A stretch of 8,723 bases of DNA from Gemmatimonadota bacterium (GTDB lineage Bacteria; Gemmatimonadota; Gemmatimonadetes; Gemmatimonadales; GWC2-71-9), in NCBI GenBank assembly GCA_003220975.1, contig QHTX01000128.1, positions 28,356-37,078 on the forward strand. Reading direction: 5' to 3'. The first letter of the stretch is position 1; the number at the start of each line of letters is the position of its first letter. The notes beneath the pieces are model-generated. The model ran no database searches. It had not been told where the DNA came from and saw only the letters and a list, made by a program, of their open reading frames with translations. The position numbers and the translations under genes are program-made. Positions 7,550 through 8,723 of the stretch are shown one piece after another.

Positions 7550-7584
7550 CCTCCCCCCCCCTCCCCCTCCCCCTCCCCCACCCC
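7550..7584 (-). repeat. (GGGGGA)n repeat with a G9 run just upstream of rsmH
   Basis: The minus strand reads GGGGT, then three GGGGGA units, a run of nine G, and AGG. It lies 17 bases before the GTG at 7532 and contains several GGAGG sequences, so it probably acts as the rsmH Shine-Dalgarno region. It shares the core GGTGGGGGAGGGGG with the tract before ftsL, in the same orientation. It fits the G-quadruplex pattern on the mRNA strand. The nine-G run is a likely place for sequencing or replication slippage. Confidence 0.8.
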
Positions 7585-7595
7585 TGACCCCGGGA

Positions 7596-7630
7596 CAAAA
7601 CGAAGACCCCGCCTGCCGTGGCAGGCGGGG
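7596..7630 (-). terminator. Rho-independent terminator after tRNA-Asp
   Basis: A perfect 10-bp GC-rich inverted repeat (7607-7616 with 7621-7630) has a four-base loop. On the minus strand it is followed by TCTTCGTTTTG, a moderately T-rich tail. It lies 32 bases past the tRNA 3' end and before rsmH, so it should end the tRNA transcript and any transcript from the TPR gene. Because no separate promoter for rsmH is evident, incomplete termination could feed the dcw genes; this is an inference. Confidence 0.8.
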
Positions 7631-7662
7631 CCGGATGCGTCGTCCCGCGAGGCGGGTTCAGG

Positions 7663-7736
7663 CGGGGCTGACGGGGCTCGAACCCGCGACCTCCGGTGTG
7701 ACAGACCGGCACTCTAACCAGCTGAGCTACAGCCCC
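7663..7736 (-). tRNA. tRNA-Asp (anticodon GTC)
   Basis: The minus strand folds into a full cloverleaf of 74 bases. The acceptor arm pairs GGGGCTG with CAGCCCC, and U8 and A9 are present. The D arm pairs GCTC with GAGT, and the anticodon arm pairs CCGGT with ACCGG around the loop CTGTCAC, giving anticodon GTC. The T arm pairs GCGGG with CCCGT around TTCGAGC. The discriminator base is G73, as in bacterial tRNA-Asp. The CCA end is not encoded (the next bases are CCT) and must be added after transcription. It has its own promoter upstream and a terminator downstream. Confidence 0.97.
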
Positions 7737-7753
7737 CTGCGACGGAGCGCCGC

Positions 7754-7782
7754 AATATAGGCCAGCGTGAAAGTCAATTCAA
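7754..7782 (-). promoter_or_regulatory. Sigma70-type promoter for tRNA-Asp
   Basis: The minus strand has TTGAAT (7782-7777), a 17-base spacer and TATATT (7759-7754), close to the TTGACA and TATAAT consensus at the optimal distance. A start about seven bases downstream would leave a leader of roughly ten bases before the tRNA. The site fills the AT-richer gap between the TPR gene stop (7787) and the tRNA. It is the only convincing promoter I can see ahead of the dcw block. Confidence 0.7.
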
Positions 7783-7786
7783 TGGC

Positions 7787-8723
7787 TCAGAAATTCCGAC
7801 ACTTGAATTGCTTCTTCACCTGCGGCATGATCGCCTCGAACTTGCCGAGGTTCTGCAGCGTGGTATTGACGAACCCGGGCGAGATCGATGCGCCGAGGAC
7901 CAGGGCGTCCTTGGTGCGCGCGATCCGATCGTTGATCGCCTTCGCGTCCGCGCAGCTCTTGGATTTCACCATCTCCGAGTACGGGCCGCTCAGGGAGTAC
8001 GTCGATGACAAGCCGTACCAGAAACTCGCCTGCACCCGAACCTGCTTGCGCGGTCCCACCGTGTCCGCCGGTGTCCGGGGCGCGACGACCTGCAGCAGCT
8101 GATCGAGCCAGGGGTAGGCGCGATCGTAGGCACCGACCTGCGCGATCTTCGATCCCGCCTGCAGCATGATGAGCGCGGCGTTGAAGCGCACCGTCGAGTC
8201 GCTCGACGTGAGCGCGTGGTCGACGTAGCTCTTCGCCGAGTCGACCCGATCCGCAAAGGCGTTCCTGAACCGGTGTCCGCCTTCAGCTTCCCGGCCTGCG
8301 CCGTGTCGTACACCGCCGCGTCCACGATCGCCTTGGCGACGAGCAGCGTGCTCCCCATGTCGTTCGAGTCGAGGGCGAGCGACTGCTTGTACGCCCAAAT
8401 CGACGAGTCCTTCTGGCCCTTCATGTCGAACGTCGCGCCGAGCGTCTTCCAGAACGCGGCCGTCTTGGGGAACCGTTTGACCGCGGCGTGCCCGAAGAAG
8501 AGGAGCTGCTGCGTGTCGGAGACCTGCTGGGCGGCGCCGATCGCGGCCTTCACGAGGCCCGAGTCGGCGAGCTTGGTCGAGTCCCGCTGGACCTGCGTCA
8601 CGAAGCCGTCGAGCGCGCAGCGCCACAGCTCGCCCTCGATGCAGAGCCGCTGCTTGAACTCGATCAGTCGCTCCTCGCTCGGATTCCGGGCCAGCCCGTC
8701 GTCGAGGATCGAGACGGCGCGCT
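7787..8723 (-). CDS. TPR-like repeat protein, 5' end outside window, with an apparent frameshift
   Basis: I do not recognise a specific family. The gene enters from the right edge without a start. The first part (8723 to about 8280) reads RAVSILDDGLARNPSEERL and onward, with helical pairs resembling tetratricopeptide repeats, for example AAFWKTLGATFDMKGQKDSS followed by IWAYKQSLALDSND. After KLKADTG the plausible protein jumps to another frame (RNAFADRVDSAKSYVDHAL) and continues through further helical repeats to CRNF and a TGA at 7787-7789. The jump is consistent with one missing base near 8262-8280. Both halves keep sensible protein sequence, so this is more likely an assembly or sequencing error than an old pseudogene, though a real mutation cannot be excluded. 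Cysteines recur (LCIEGELWRC, KSCADAK, QFKC). TPR domains usually mediate protein contacts; no function can be assigned. Its stop lies five bases from the tRNA promoter -35. Confidence 0.75.
   Translation of the reverse strand, partial: ARRLDPRRRAGPESERGATDRVQAAALHRGRAVALRARRLRDAGPAGLDQARRLGPREGRDRRRPAGLRHAAAPLLRARRGQTVPQDGRVLEDARRDVRHEGPEGLVDLGVQAVARPRLERHGEHAARRQGDRGRGGVRHGAGREAEGGHRFRNAFADRVDSAKSYVDHALTSSDSTVRFNAALIMLQAGSKIAQVGAYDRAYPWLDQLLQVVAPRTPADTVGPRKQVRVQASFWYGLSSTYSLSGPYSEMVKSKSCADAKAINDRIARTKDALVLGASISPGFVNTTLQNLGKFEAIMPQVKKQFKCRNF

Noticed and set aside
7533..7712. Extension of rsmH to an ATG at 7712
   Set aside because: That start lies inside the tRNA-Asp and the frame would read through the terminator hairpin; the added residues have no resemblance to RsmH.
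7754..7777. Alternative -35 TTGACT for the tRNA promoter
   Set aside because: It is a better hexamer but lies only 12 bases from TATATT. TTGAAT at 17 bases is the more credible partner.
1..8723. Mobile elements, CRISPR arrays, phage or defence genes
   Set aside because: No transposase, integrase, spaced repeats or defence-type domains were seen; apart from the TPR gene and tRNA the window is a conserved housekeeping cluster.

Overview
The window is very GC-rich, and every gene I can support lies on the minus strand. Reading right to left, it holds the 3' part of a TPR-type protein gene, a tRNA-Asp(GTC), and then the front of a division and cell wall (dcw) cluster in canonical order: rsmH, ftsL, ftsI (pbpB), murE, murF, mraY and murD. 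The murD gene runs off the left edge. The MurE specificity motif (DNPR) points to meso-diaminopimelate peptidoglycan. The high GC, the gene order and an FtsI with a C-terminal PASTA domain would fit Gemmatimonadota or a similar high-GC phylum. That placement is an inference from style, not from a marker search.

Layout: 7787-8723 is a TPR-like protein with no visible start and one apparent single-base frameshift near 8262-8280. At 7754-7782 there is a good sigma70-type promoter. It is followed by the tRNA at 7663-7736 and a Rho-independent terminator at 7596-7630. From 7584 down to position 1 is the dcw block. It is extremely compact: rsmH/ftsL overlap by 11 bases, ftsL/ftsI are 2 bases apart, ftsI/murE, murE/murF and mraY/murD overlap by 4 bases (ATGA or GTGA), and only 25 bases separate murF from mraY. 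This suggests one transcript with translational coupling.

The genes work together. MurD, MurE and MurF add D-Glu, meso-DAP and D-Ala-D-Ala to UDP-MurNAc-L-Ala. MraY transfers the finished pentapeptide precursor to the lipid carrier, giving lipid I. FtsI crosslinks septal peptidoglycan and FtsL is part of the divisome. RsmH methylates 16S rRNA and is the usual first enzyme of such clusters. mraZ, often found just upstream of rsmH, is absent; a tRNA gene sits there instead.

I found no mobile element, CRISPR array or clearly new system. The most unusual feature is a pair of near-identical G-rich hexanucleotide repeats (GGGGGA)n on the mRNA strand. One lies just before the rsmH coding region and the other at the rsmH/ftsL junction, where the last A of the repeat is the A of the ftsL ATG. 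They look like Shine-Dalgarno elements and also match the pattern of very stable G-quadruplexes. No stretch over 300 bases lacks a gene.
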